From assembly GCA_025267735.1 (NCBI GenBank), contig CM046301.1, positions 68,963,872-69,027,871 of the forward strand: 64,000 nt of DNA, written 5' to 3'. Made by a program: the position numbers and the translations under genes. This document shows positions 23,801-63,617 of the stretch, in pieces. The notes beneath the pieces are model-generated. The model was not told the DNA's origin. It searched no databases and worked only from the letters and a program-made list of their open reading frames with translations. The stretch comes from Mactra quadrangularis (lineage: Eukaryota; Mollusca; Bivalvia; Venerida; Mactridae). How positions within the stretch are numbered: position 1 is the first letter of the stretch; each line of letters begins with the position of its first letter.

Positions 23801-26666
23801 TATGCTTAAGGTAAGCAAGACAAGACCATAAATATGATAGAACACTTTTCATCAGAATGATATGGAATGTTTTAGGATGTAAATGCAAGACAAGCAGCCA
23901 CAGATAAGGCATCTGAATCAATCCAACCATCTTTTTAAATTACATTAATTTTTTATAGCTCAACTGTGAAACAAGTTCTTAAAACTTAAATTATTCACTC
24001 TTGAGTCTGTTGTCTGGTCTCCCAGTACTGAGTTAGTAGGATAAAGTATTTTGGACAAGGATACATTCAGGTAAGTTTATGATATGATTTAAACCAACGC
24101 GGGGCTGGTTATCCGATGATTTCCAGACCAACATCAAACCTAATCGACCAAGCTAGCTCCACGTATTGCTTAGAAAACTAGTATAAACAGGGGAGGATCT
24201 AGGATTTTTTCTCGGGGGGGGGGGGGGTGGGGTCCGAACTTTTTCTAGGGGGGAGGGTCCAAACTTTTGAACCACAACCACATTATACACATTTTGCAGA
24301 ATAATGCAACATATTAATAATAAAAACTACACAACCATTAAATCTATGTATAGCACCGAAATAAAAATTGCTTCATGCTACTTAAAAATGGCTTACTGTC
24401 AATAAATACACTAATGGCAAGGTACATTTTGGAAATTCTAGGGAGGGGGGGTCCGGCCTTCTGCCCCCCCCCCCCCCCGCCGCTAGATCCGCCTATGATA
24501 AATGTACATTTATCAATACTACCAGGCATGTAATGCTATTAATTGTACCGTGTTTGGGTTTAGTTTGTTTATGTATGTTCGTTGGTCACAAAGTAGAGTT
24601 ACTGACATGCTAAATAATAAACTATAATCTAGTATAAATTTACCTGTGAACAATTTGATTATTATGTAAATATTCTATAGCATCGACCATTTGTTTAAAC
24701 ATTGGTTTAGCTTTGTCTTCAGGTATTGCTCCACGTAGTTTAATAAATTCTAACATATCTCCATGTCCTGCATGTTCCATGGCTATATAGACCTAGAAAT
24801 ACAACACAGTATTACATAGTTATAGACTAAGTTCAAATACCTAACCCAACCTCCTATGGGTTTATATGTGGAAGCGATAGTCCAGTGGTAGGACCTGCGC
24901 TTAGGATCGAGAGGTCCCAGGTTCGAACCTCGCCAGAGGCACTTCTAATATCCTTCAGCAAGAATTTTACCTGCGATTGCTCCACTCCACCCATGTGTAA
25001 ATGGTTACCTAAGAGGGAGGTATAATTCCATCGCGCCAATCTGTCGGCTGCACAAAACTGAATATTAACAGTCTCCCCAGGGAGATTGATAGTAACCCGA
25101 TGACCAGGGGTAATAACTGTAAGTCGGTGAACGTGCATTAGAATAAAACGACTATAAAATGTTATTACATTTACTAAAATAATAATAATAATAATAACGA
25201 CTTATTATTTATTGTGGATGACATATTTGGTGTAAACCAATTTTCAATATGGTCCACACAGGTTACTTTACTTTATATTCGTTTTATTTTAGTTTAATTG
25301 TAACAATTTGTTGTACGCCACTTGTACGACAATCTTTGAGTCATACTGCAGTGGACATTTGTTCCTATATGTTCCCAGATATTCTAAGATCTCTAGATCT
25401 AAGTGTTTTACTAGTACTATTAAGCCCATACCGTCCACATTTGCTGACTACTGCTCTTAAAGTAGCATCGTGATACAGCAATAAGAAGGGAAATGATAGT
25501 AAAAATTAGTTCTTGACCAAACACTTCAAATGAAAGTATGTCGTGTCTGGAAATCAGACCATAAAAACTCCAAAATAGGAGTCACAATTCAATACATTGT
25601 ACATTATACATACAACCCTTTACGAGTTGGCTCAATAAATCGACGATGAGTTATTTCAGATACTTGGATGTATTATTCTAGTATTAACATAAGCAAAGTA
25701 ATAAGTAATGGAAATGAATAGAGTTTTGATCTCTTCTATATAAAGAAAATCAGTAAAAAAAAGATTTTTACGCATTTTTAAATCGCTTGAAATTATCTAA
25801 AGAGTTCTATGAATTTGAATTTGAGAATGGAATCAAAAGCTAATATAGATTGAAATTAAAATAATAATCCTATAATGTATTCAAAATGATATTTTGAGTT
25901 GTCTGTGATAAATTTAATTGAGAGTATTCCCTGTAATTACCACTTATTTGCCTTAATTAGTCACTGGTGACTTTCCCCCAAAAAATCACGACCAAAAGTC
26001 GTTGATCTAGTTGTGTGATACAACAAAAACGCGGGTGAGTCTTTAAACTTACTGATAACTTATTGTTGAACAAATAAGTGTCAACTTCTTTTACACTGGC
26101 TAAAACAGTTATCATAAAATACCATCATAAGACAATGATTTAAATCGAACAATTAAGAACTAGTTACTACATGTAGACCCCTCGATCTATTATTAAATGA
26201 TGAAAATCTCCCTAGTCTATTAGAACAATGCCAGACCCCTTTTATATATCAATGTTAATTTCTGTAATAATTGTTATAAATTATAAGTGTTTCAAAGTTT
26301 ACTACACATGTATATAACAATAAAATATACAATGTATTTAAAAAACCATTTAGCGTGCGCTAGGGCTTGTGAGTTTAGGTTTACCTTGTTGTGAAATTCC
26401 ATCAACTCGTACATCTTTATGACATTGGGATGATTCACTTGAGCGATGATTTTCAGTTCACGTGGTAAAAACTTTTCCCTAAAATCTCTTGGAACTCTTT
26501 TACGATCAATAATCTTCAAGGCAACCCTCATTTTGAGCTTCTCGGCAAAGGCGCTCTTGACTTTAGCATAGGATCCTTCTCCAAGCGAAGTTCCCAAAGA
26601 GTAACCACGCTTCTTCAATTCCGCCTCTTCATCTGATAGGACGATAACGTCCTTACCGGAACTCAT
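20816..26666 (-). CDS. TSSK: testis-specific serine/threonine kinase, TSSK1/2-like, complete, four exons
   Basis: Exons on the minus strand: 26666-26385, 24792-24644, 23396-23189, 21022-20816 (stop TAA). Phases agree and give 281 residues, nearly all kinase domain. Motifs: glycine loop LGEGSYAKV at 28-36, the ATP-binding lysine K51 in VALKIIDR, catalytic HRDLKCEN with D145, DFG at 163-165, the APE segment in [11 protein letters not shown], and the hallmark [17 protein letters not shown] spanning the last exon junction, which is strongly typical of TSSK1/2. TSSKs act in post-meiotic male germ cells in vertebrates; the same role here is inference. There is no long C-terminal tail. The frame is open to a TTG at 26672, but the ATG at 26666 is the credible start. 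The gene is head to head with an intronless relative at 26991. Confidence 0.93.
21060..21335. repeat. direct and inverted repeat block in a TSSK intron
   Basis: Two direct copies of GTCCAGAAAAAATG..GATGCGAGAAAATCAAAG at about 21079 and 21282. Between them an imperfect inverted repeat (CATTCTCGTACCAAGAGGTT against AGCCTCTGGGAACGAGAATG) forms a hairpin. Confidence 0.65.
22316..22771. mobile_element. hAT-like MITE
   Basis: The left end AGAGGTGTATCAATACGG and the right end CCGTTACACCCCT are imperfect inverted repeats of the common GGGGTGTAACGG type. Inside is a strong palindrome around ATTGCAATATATTGCAAT. It lies in the third TSSK intron. Confidence 0.55.
23556..23629. repeat. inverted repeat of about 28 bp
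   Basis: GCTAATCCTGGTGCTGGTAT at the left pairs with ATACCAGCACCAGGGTTAGC at the right, across a short AT-rich loop. It lies in a TSSK intron. Confidence 0.75.
24188..24497. mobile_element. MITE with GGATCC-type ends and long G and C runs
   Basis: Left end CAGGGGAGGATCTAGG, right end CTAGATCCGCCTATG. It holds a run of about ten G near the left and about 16 C near the right. It lies in the second TSSK intron. Confidence 0.75.
24869..25135 (+). repeat. SINE of the GTGGTCCAGTGGTAGGA family
   Basis: Copy with good B box (GGTTCGAACC) in the first TSSK intron; the 3' part after about 25010 diverges from the other copies. Confidence 0.7.
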
Positions 26667-26990
26667 GGTCAATTAACTACTATATCATCGAGTATTTATA
26701 ATTTAAGCGGGAAAATAAAACCGCCAACGTTTCCAGCACGACGACGCGCCTATGTATAGTATTGTGACGTCAGACGCTAATGTACGCTTGTTTGTTGACG
26801 TTGCTACGTGTAACTACGCAAATATGAGTTGTGTACGCAAAAACCTCGTTTTGAAAAGAAAAGTTGCTAGGAGGTAAATTTATAAATGGTGTCTACATAA
26901 AACATTCAGAAATACATGTAAAATACGTGCCGGACCCATATAAAACGTTTGATATTTAAAATAAAATGTGCTTGAAGCTGAAATCTGTCA
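26667..26990. promoter_or_regulatory. bidirectional promoter region between two TSSK genes, with a CRE
   Basis: The two kinase start codons face away from each other across 324 bp. This stretch has more CpG than its surroundings (for example CACGACGACGCGCC) and holds a perfect palindromic cAMP-response element TGACGTCA at 26765-26772, with a second half site TGACGT at about 26796. A GTTGC..GTAAC element at 26800-26814 is loosely like an RFX X-box. CRE sites bound by CREM drive many post-meiotic germ-cell genes in mammals, which fits the TSSK products. Shared use by both genes is inference. Confidence 0.6.
26765..26772. promoter_or_regulatory. perfect cAMP-response element TGACGTCA
   Basis: Exact palindromic octamer, about 100 bp upstream of the minus-strand TSSK start and 220 bp upstream of the plus-strand kinase start. 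Binding factors of the CREB/CREM/ATF class are known for this sequence; use in this animal is not shown. Confidence 0.55.
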
Positions 26991-28082
26991 ATGTTACCGT
27001 CTAAAAGACCAAGGATTGACATGGGAGACGAATCTTCGTCATGGGAATCCACCATGATGAATGATTTGGAAAACATGAAAGCCGAAGTGGAACCAATTGA
27101 AGTTCGGAAATCAACTTCCAGCAAAATTGAGACAGTTACGTACAGACCAACGTACAGAGCCGTGCTAGCGAAGAAAGGATTTCTTGTGAAACAAACTTTA
27201 GGAAGTGGTAGTTACTCAAAAGTCAAGTTTGCCTACAGTTTGGAAAATAATGACTATCCCAAAGCGGCTGTGAAAATAATTGACAGAAGTAAAGCACCAA
27301 GAGACTTTCAGACGAGATTTTTACCACGTGAGTTATCAATATGGCCTCGTATGATACATCCAAATATATCTAGAATGTTTGAAATGTTTGAAGACAATTA
27401 TCGTGTATATATGATTCTAGAATATGCTGAGAATGGCGATGTGTTGAGATATATTCAAAAGTCTGGAGCTATCAAAGAACATTTAGCTAGAATATGGATA
27501 AGACAGGTTGGTGATGCTGTCCGCTATTTACATCATCAGGACATCACACACAGGGATTTAAAACTTGAGAATTTGTTGCTGGACAACAATTTTAACATCA
27601 AAATTTGCGATTTCGGTTTTGTTAAAAGTAATTCAATGAAGGAGCTTAGCAGAACATATTGTGGTTCAAAATCTTACGCTTCACCGGAAATATTACGTGG
27701 TGAACCTTATGACCCCAAGAAAGCAGACTTGTGGGCTATGGGTGTGATTCTCTACATATTCATAACGGGTAAAATGCCATACGATGAGAGCAAAGGTAAC
27801 CATGGAGTTCTCGAAGAACAGAAGAAACTGAATTTCCCGTGGCATAAATTTAAATATGCTACAGTTGATATAAAGACTATGATACTGTGGTTGTTTCAAA
27901 ATACGTACCAAGATCGGCCTGGTATTGATGACGTCATGGACCATGAATGGATGAATAGGGACTTAAAACCAGCAGAGAACACAGAGGAAACTGAAGCTAA
28001 AAAGATTTCTATACAGAATGATGATAAACCTGAAACTTTGCGTGAGTTTGCTTTAGCTCGTCATAGAACTAAAACAAAATAA
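26991..28082 (+). CDS. intronless TSSK-family protein kinase
   Basis: A single open frame of 363 residues. An N-terminal extension of about 62 residues, rich in Ser, Glu and Lys, precedes the kinase domain (about 63-322). Motifs: glycine loop LGSGSYSKV, ATP-binding lysine K95 in AAVKIIDR, HRDLKLEN at 187-194, DFG at 207-209, CGSKSYASPE (SPE in place of APE) and WAMGVILYI. It shares PRDF, FLPREL, LLLD, LRGEPY and MPYD with the neighbouring TSSK but lacks the SNIKKM stretch, and has a charged C-terminal tail ending in basic residues. All catalytic residues are present, so it should be active. Lack of introns suggests an old retrocopy or intron loss; intronless TSSK genes are known in vertebrates. 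A 12-codon upstream frame begins at the ATG at 26965 and ends at TAA 27001-27003, overlapping the main start out of frame. Confidence 0.9.
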   Translation: MLPSKRPRIDMGDESSSWESTMMNDLENMKAEVEPIEVRKSTSSKIETVTYRPTYRAVLAKKGFLVKQTLGSGSYSKVKFAYSLENNDYPKAAVKIIDRSKAPRDFQTRFLPRELSIWPRMIHPNISRMFEMFEDNYRVYMILEYAENGDVLRYIQKSGAIKEHLARIWIRQVGDAVRYLHHQDITHRDLKLENLLLDNNFNIKICDFGFVKSNSMKELSRTYCGSKSYASPEILRGEPYDPKKADLWAMGVILYIFITGKMPYDESKGNHGVLEEQKKLNFPWHKFKYATVDIKTMILWLFQNTYQDRPGIDDVMDHEWMNRDLKPAENTEETEAKKISIQNDDKPETLREFALARHRTKTK

Positions 28083-29202
28083 CATTGAACTTAACTTTTT
28101 ATGCAACATGAGACAATTTTTGTTTGTTATAAATTATGAATTTGATTGTTTTATCATATGTTTTTCTTGAAAATGATTCTTATAATTTTGATTCTAGAAT
28201 ATTTCCTATATGAAATCATGTGCAGATAACATAGAAAACTATATGAAATATCATCTTTTCTTCATTAAATTTCTACAACTTTAAATCTTCCTACTTCTAT
28301 CTTTTTCTTTCTTCTCCTCTGTTTTCCTATTTTATCTAACTGTGATTTAACACACACGCAGTTGAACATGACTATTCATAATGCTTACCTCTCAGATATC
28401 AGACTCTGTATTACCTACCTACCATGCTAGGGCTGTTACAGGTTCAATCCAACTGTAGCTAGGATACATGGTATATTTGGTCTCATCTCTAATCAACTGT
28501 AAATCTACCAATCTATAGCACCATATCATGCTTGAGCTATTCAAGTTCTATATAATTGTCATATCAGATCTAAATCTATACATGGTAATTTTGTTACCTT
28601 TTTAAATTCCAGTATTTAGATATATCCGGCATTTAGCACAAAACAGTCAAAACTCACTCTTTTTAACTTGTGTTACCACTGTTATATGCTAAGCCCACGG
28701 TATATCAATCACTGATAACTCTCTAAAACTACTGTCAAACTTGATCAATCTTAAATGGTCATTTTAATGGGTACTGTCTTTGATTGATTATATCTAAAAA
28801 CATTTCTCAAAGACTTTCTGCCTTGCCTCCAATATCTACAAGTATTTCTTCTAACCATAAATGATCATCTGTTTTTCTATTTCTATCATTTCTCTCTTAA
28901 AATTATCCTTGCATTACTAGCATCACACATGCCTGATTGTGTCGAAAAGTAATATATATGTACTAAAGTACGTCTGTATTGTAATGTTTAATTTTAATAT
29001 GTTATGTTTAACTTTAAAATGCTCATGCATGTATAAATTCAATATTTTTTTTAAACTTAAATCATATTTTTATCTCAATTATAAACTTGAATTGTGATTA
29101 TTAATGTATGCATACAATAAAATAATAATTATATGTTTAAAATAACTTTTATTGTGCATTTTCAACTGCTTTTTATCAAACATGTGTTTTTGGACATATG
29201 TA

Positions 29203-29713
29203 CAGTACACACCAAATGTTCTGGGACAAATGGAATTTGTTAGAAAAAATTATGCATACTGAAAGTGATAATTATTTTAGTATAATTAAAAGCTCATTCA
29301 TGCCATAAGCAGATCTAGGGGGGGGCAAGGAGGTCCAGAACCCCCTGGAATTTCCTAAATGTACCTGTCAATAAGCGTATTTCTTGACTGTAAGTCATTT
29401 TTAAGTCGCATGATGCATTTTTTCCTGACGCTTAACATAGATTTGATGGTTATGAAGTTTTTATTATTGATATGTGGCATTATTCTGCAAAATGTGTATA
29501 ATGTGGTAGTGGTTCAAAAGTTTGGACCCCCTTGAAAAACAATTCTGGATCCGCCCCTGCATGCAACATAGTTTCAGTCATATGTTGAAAAACTAACTGA
29601 TGCTGATTTTGTAATTTGCTACAAGGCAACATTGTATATTTTTGTCATGTGTAAATGTGAATTGATTCATAGTAAAAACGTGATTTTTGTCCGAGGTCTT
29701 TTGGAGGGCACTG
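29203..29713. mobile_element. Tc1/mariner-type MITE interrupted by a second MITE
   Basis: The right end (TTTTGGAGGGCACTG then TA) matches the 7680 element; the left end (CAGTACACACCAAATGTTC) is a diverged form. A 29303-29569 element of another family is inserted within it, so it is the older of the two. Confidence 0.7.
29303..29569. mobile_element. MITE with GGATCC-type ends, nested
   Basis: Its ends are GCAGATCTAGGGG and CTGGATCCGCCCCTG. CATGC-like flanks on both sides may be a target duplication. It shares its interior (TTTGGACCCC..TTGAAAA, CATTATACACATTTTGCAG) with copies at 24188 and 34171. Confidence 0.7.
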
Positions 29714-30211
29714 TAAGATTTTCATTCGGAACACCTTGACCTTTCATGAATGAATAATCTCGGAAGGATTCATGGGGGGTCTACCCTGGCGGCCTGGGAC
29801 TTTACTACCTACGCGAGGTGAAGCACGTAACAGTTATGCTAAAAGTTCTTGTAGTATACGCACAGATCTTTGTCAAAACACAATTCTCTGTTATATAATG
29901 AACCAAATATTGATCAGCAATATCATTTAGCTGTGTAATTTCAAATTTACAGACTAAAAATGAAACATCACTCATTGCCTAAATGAATGTGTATTTGTTT
30001 ACTTCAACACCCGTAGTTTTAAATGGCGCCCAAATATGTCCGAGGTTATTCATAGCAAATGGCCGAGGAGTTACAAAATTTAATGTATGTTTTTTATCTT
30101 CAGTACAGTTTTCATACAATAAAACCAAACATGTTAGTCAACACACTCAGATCACAAAGAGATTGGGCCTTTTGTGAATCACAGCCTGTGTTGTGAATAT
30201 CACATAAAACT

Positions 30212-31128
30212 AGCAGTGCTTTTCACAAAAATCTTACTATGAAAGTTATCATAAGTCAAAAACAAGAAATATTCATAATGAAGTCATGTTTTTGGTCAGC
30301 CAATTTTCAAATATTATTGAATTATAATGTTCTAATATTGTATTGTTTTATTTCTAGACGTTCTGATTGATTTCATCAAAGAACTCGAAGACATTCTTAC
30401 CATCACATAATTAGATTATGAGTGTACTGCTTGTGCATGGATGAAAAATCCCCATAAATTTGAGTTCCAGATCAGGGGTGCTTTTCACAAAAATTCTTAC
30501 AAAAAATATCTTCGTACGTCAAAAGCAAGAAACATTAATAACTCACTCATTTTTTTACTTATCAATTCTAAATATTATACAAATTGTGTAGAATTGTGTA
30601 TACCTTTTGATAATCATATCATTAAGTTATGCTTATTATCCGTCTGATTTTGAAGTGCTAATTATATGAAACTGACTTACGAAGATTTTTTTTGTAAGAA
30701 TTTTTGTGAAAAGCACCATTGGTCTATTAATCAGATCAGTTGAAAATGATGATATACCAAGATGTTTGAGGTAGGACATTAACAAAATGACAGTAAGTCA
30801 ACAGTATCAGAAAATGAATTCCATGTAGATGGTCTACTTTCTACATATTTTGACTACAGTTTACATTTTGTCAGGCTATCATGGTATGATCAGCAACTGT
30901 GCACCCCTTCACAAACATTCTAATGAAAAAAGCTCTTGAAAGTTAGTTTCATAAACGTTGCATAATCAAAGTAAGAAGGATAATAAACATAACTTAGAAG
31001 TTGTATAATATTCTACACAATTTTACAATATTTGGAATTGATTGGCTAAAAATGACCATATATTTTTTATGTTTCTCATTTTTGACTTACAATGATTTTT
31101 ATTGTAAGATTTATTGTGAAAAGCACCA
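30212..31128. mobile_element. GTGCTTTTCACAAAAAT-type MITE, split by a second copy
   Basis: 30475-30717 is a full copy with inverted ends GGTGCTTTTCACAAAAATTC. Outer arms at 30212-30330 and about 30990-31128 have the same ends facing inward, with an interior match around GTCAGCCAATTTT. This looks like an older copy broken by later insertions. Confidence 0.6.
30359..30411 (+). CDS. possible orphan terminal exon
   Basis: A good acceptor (a pyrimidine tract ending TTTCTAG at 30357-30358) is followed by a frame that reads VLIDFIKELEDILTIT and then TAA, starting after two bases of a split codon. The peptide looks like a short amphipathic protein end, but no partner exon was found upstream on the plus strand. 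It lies between transposon arms. It may be the end of a transcript running past the intronless kinase, or chance. Confidence 0.15.
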
Positions 31129-33331
31129 CTTATATGCAAGGAGAACATTAAAGTTTGTACAGGGTAGCACCAGAAGAGACTAAAAAACAACAACACAATC
31201 ATAATTGACAAAAATGTTTATTTCTGCATCAAAAATGTCTAAATGACAAGTGAAAGAAAATAAGTAAAGTATAAATTATAAAACATTTAAAAAAATGTTA
31301 TAGAATAAATGCATAAATCAAAATAAGCTGGCACCATGTAATAACTTTATACAAAAATACATGTGTAAGAGTTAGTATGCATATAACAAAGAAACCTATT
31401 CCATTATTGAATCATCACTTTTTTGATGAAGACTAAAACAAGAAATCTACAGGATCAAAGATTGTAATACTTTTATTTCAATATCTGCTCAACACTTAAA
31501 CTAAACAAAACCAAAAACAAACAAAATTCAAACTCCTGAGAATACAGGTTCGATATTTTGAAGCTTCAATAAGCTAAAATTAAAATTCTGAGTAAAAAAA
31601 GTTATTCCTCAAATAATTTTATTATTTTGGTAATAATTTGAGATTTGAGATGAGTTTGAAGCCTAGATTGCAAAAAATATAATCTAAGACCTGATAATAA
31701 ATATTTCAATAAGGGACTTTAGTTAGTTATTTCCCCTTACTCTTCAAATAGGTAGGTCCTTTTAGTTGGATTACTCGGATTTTACCCTTACTTTTCAGTA
31801 TCATTTTGCCAAAATTAATCTTAAATAACTTTTTTGTAAATCATTTAATTTGTTTGAATTTCAAGCTGAGAATTTTTAAGGTAAAGAACTATTTAAATTT
31901 CATCACTTCTGTTAATATCTTCATTAACAAGAAAGCTATTAGATGAAATATTTTGTATCCTTACATGGAATTCAATGATAAAATCCGATTCCAACTGTAA
32001 GGACCTACTTACCAATTGGATAGCTTCAGATTTTATCAGGGAAAGATAACTGACTAAAGTCCCTAATTCAATTTCAAAATATAAATTAAACTCTTTAAAG
32101 AACAAGACAAGCACATCAGCATTTAAATAATTGAGTTTGTTAGAGACAGCAACAATCAAAGGGAGGTAACTCAATACATTATAAAATAATTGTCTCATAT
32201 TGGGTTACTTCCCTTTCTTTTAAGCAAAAACAAGCACTTCAGATAACAGGCTATATAATAATAAATAAATATATCACAGATACCATGAATACAGTTATAT
32301 TATCACATATACAAATAATTTCAATACAATTAAAAAGTAATATTTACATAAAAAGTTTAAATTCTATACAAAAATATATATATTACTTATGATATGATAT
32401 CTAATCATTTCCTGTGACAACCATAATTCAAGAAACAGTTTCGTTTAGTATCATTTCCATAGGTTAAGCGTTTTTTTTTCAAAATTTAGATTAAAGAAAA
32501 CACTAAGGAATGAGTGTCACAGCTCATAGTCAACACATAATGCATCCTTATACTCTTAATTAAAAACAAAAACACTGCAATTAAAATTACCACATATGAC
32601 ATGAGGAAAAATAATATTGAGCTTTTTTTTCATGAAAAAATTCATTAATTGTCTTGATTATAAACAAAGTTACAGGGCATTTAAATGTCCATATTTCCCA
32701 TACTTCATGACATCACAATGACATAGGAAATGACATCATTGTGACTTTCATTTTTTTTTCTAAAATTTTATAATCAATGTTTCTTGATATTGGCTGAAGC
32801 CTATATCGATTTCTTCATAAACGCTTTGGCCAAAATATTGTATGATAGAGTTTCCTTTTTTATTTATAATACTTTTATATTCCCTTTGGAATAAAAATGG
32901 ACACAATATTCTTAAAATATTAGAAATTCATTTTCTAAACACAATTACAGACACTGAAAAACACAACCAAGTATCGCAGGCTTAGCACAAAAAAGTCATA
33001 ACTCACTCTTTTTAAATTGAGTTAAGGCTATTTTGTGCTAAGCCCGCAGTATGTGAATGAGTAGTTTTAAGTAGATGTTTTCACATAATTTCCCCAAAAA
33101 ATTTTTCAGTTTAGTTCTAGGAGATAAGGTTGCCGTGGTGATTGCTGGTAACATAGGTGTTCCTCTTGTCAAAAATATAAAAGTTAAGTTCTAGGAGATG
33201 AGGCAGCCGTGGTGATAGCTGGTAACAAAGGTGTTCCTCTTGTCAAGAATGTAAAAGTTAAGTTCTAGGAGATGATGCAGCCGTGGTGATTGCTGGTAAC
33301 AAAGGTGTTCCTCTTGTCAAGAATGTTAAAG

Positions 33332-61458
<28,127 letters not shown>

Positions 61459-61566
61459 TTAACACTCATTCTTTAAGGTGAATTGTTATGGTATATTTGA
61501 TGAAAAAAATAATGAAAACATTAAATCTTATATTTTCATAAATTGAAGTGAAAATATAACAATAAA

Positions 61567-61921
61567 TTAAAGGTACTAGTTCACAGATTTGGTTAAGATT
61601 TTTCTATATTTTCAAAATACCATTCAGTGTCAGTAATTGCATGAAAACAAACGTTCTTATTATTTCAAGACAAACTGACCTATAGATTCCAAGAAATATA
61701 CAATAAAAGTCACAAAAATGCACTAAAAGTGTCTATACCATGACATACGGGGTAGATTTTTACTATTTGAAACACCATAATTTGTAGTTGTAAGTCCATA
61801 TGCACTGAAATTGTCATTATCAAAACACTAATTTCCTGCATCAAAAAATGTTTTTTACATACAATTTAGGTAGTTTCAGAAAAAGTTGATACTTAAGTTG
61901 AAACCTGTGAATGAGTACCTT
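61567..61921. mobile_element. TTAA-type MITE, right flank decayed
   Basis: Third copy of the family, with left TTAA; the right end GAGTACCTTAG has lost the exact TTAA. It lies 131 bp upstream of WD40 exon 61436-61309. Confidence 0.75.
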
Positions 61922-63543
61922 AGTGAAAAATAACAACAATATGACATCATCTAAAAAGATAAATGACATCATCTTAGAGAACAAATGATATTGTGTTTTA
62001 TAAAACATCTCCAAGAGATCACAGAAAAAAACCATGAAATAATCAGAACTTTTTCATTTTTATCTAAAATCTTGTTTTCAACTAGTAAGCTCAGAAGCTA
62101 GGCCAATTTTATAATAAACAAGTTTTCCAAGTTCACTGGGTGAAATAAAAATCTATCTTTCACCCAAGTCAACAAATGTTTTCACACAGTTGACCTTTGG
62201 GAAGAAAATTAGTTGTCAGCACTTGTTAACTGTGATGCATGGAGGATTATTGGATTTGTAACTTAAACAGTATCACAGAAGATGTGGTCTGGTGTACTTT
62301 TATCTACAGTCTGACAATATTAACCTGAGCTTAACCTTTATGCAAGAATATATTAAACTCTGTACATTTTGTATTTACGGTCTTTTTTGTCTTCATTTGT
62401 AAATCATGCTTTATCAGAAGTTTTCAGGAAAATACACATGCTGAACAATTAATTTTGTTTTTTATAAAAATAAATACTTTGAAACTGTGCCACAATATTG
62501 CGAACTAACATGTTTTCCTATAAACTAATGAGTCCAAAAGTAAAGTACAATAATACATTTTTGTACGCCATGTTTACGAAATAGATTCATAGATAGTTAT
62601 AAACACATGTAGATTCGTAAACACGCATACCGAAACTCACAATTTAATGTACGTGAAGCATGTAATTATTATAATAAAGTAGTTCTAATTAAAGCCAAGG
62701 TTAATATTGTCGGACTATACATCAGGTTAATTTTTTATTGGTTATTCCATCACATCTTTCAAGGCAATTACAGAGTATCACATCCCGCTATAAAAATTGA
62801 AGGTCAACGTTTGAACCACAGATTATAAAATATTAGAGGTTCAGCCAGACAAATTCATCAACACATACAATGATACCTTATATCTCAGATAATACAAGTC
62901 CAGAGAGCTTAAACCATCTCAAACAATACTAGTTTAAAGTGCTTAAAATGCTATAAATGGATTCTAGTCTCATAGAATGATGCATTTAAATAAAAATCTT
63001 CACACGACGGAACAATCAAAATGTCAAAATAAATTATAGATTTCCTTCAATTTGTTTCCAGTTTAAATCTAATATACAGTAAAGTTCTACTATTAGGACC
63101 ATTTATATCAATGGTCTTAATATCTGATAAGTCCAAATTTCTGGACTTTTTCTTCTCAAATTAGACATTTGGTACTTCAAAAATTGTCAAAAATGCATGA
63201 TTTTGTAATAACCAAGGCGTTTTTTATAGCCAAACTTTACTGTAGTAATATAACACAAACTTCCATAGAGAATATACAGCAATATAGAATTACATCAAAG
63301 ATCAGAACAAAGTAAATTTTGTACAAACTTTGAATGAGTTTTGTGGAATAGTGGCAGATGAAACAAACTCCAAATTAGATTACTGAGTTCGAAGCAATTT
63401 GTTTTGACCTTGGAATGAAATGTACTTGGCACACTAGTAAACAAGGCAATAAGTACTTTTTGTTATTCTATACTAGAATAGAAGCACCAAATAACCTTTA
63501 AAGAAATAACAACATTGTTACAAATTTTGAAAAACGATAAATT

Positions 63544-63617
63544 GAGGGTTGCTCGCAAGACTGTAGTAATTTGCTCTTTAACGCAATGCACTTACTACAG
63601 TCTTGTGGGCAACCCTG
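63544..63617. repeat. inverted repeat of about 25 bp
   Basis: AGGGTTGCTCGCAAGACTGT pairs with ACAGTCTTGTGGGCAACCCT, with one mismatch, across a 22-base loop; the arms extend through TAGTAA. Confidence 0.75.

Larger units (their letters stand above)
28083..33331. other. convergent intergenic region, intronless kinase to WD40 3' end
   Basis: The kinase 3' UTR may run to the AATAAA near 29115. After it come nested MITEs (29203-29713), the split MITE (30212-31128), a dispersed repeat at 31720-32060 that is also found inverted at 17750-17870, and three 3'-UTR copies of the WD40 terminal exon. Apart from a doubtful exon at 30359, I see no genes. Confidence 0.6.

Noticed and set aside
26667..26672. 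Earlier TTG start for the TSSK gene
   Set aside because: A non-ATG start is not needed; ATG at 26666 lies two codons inside and fits the family length.
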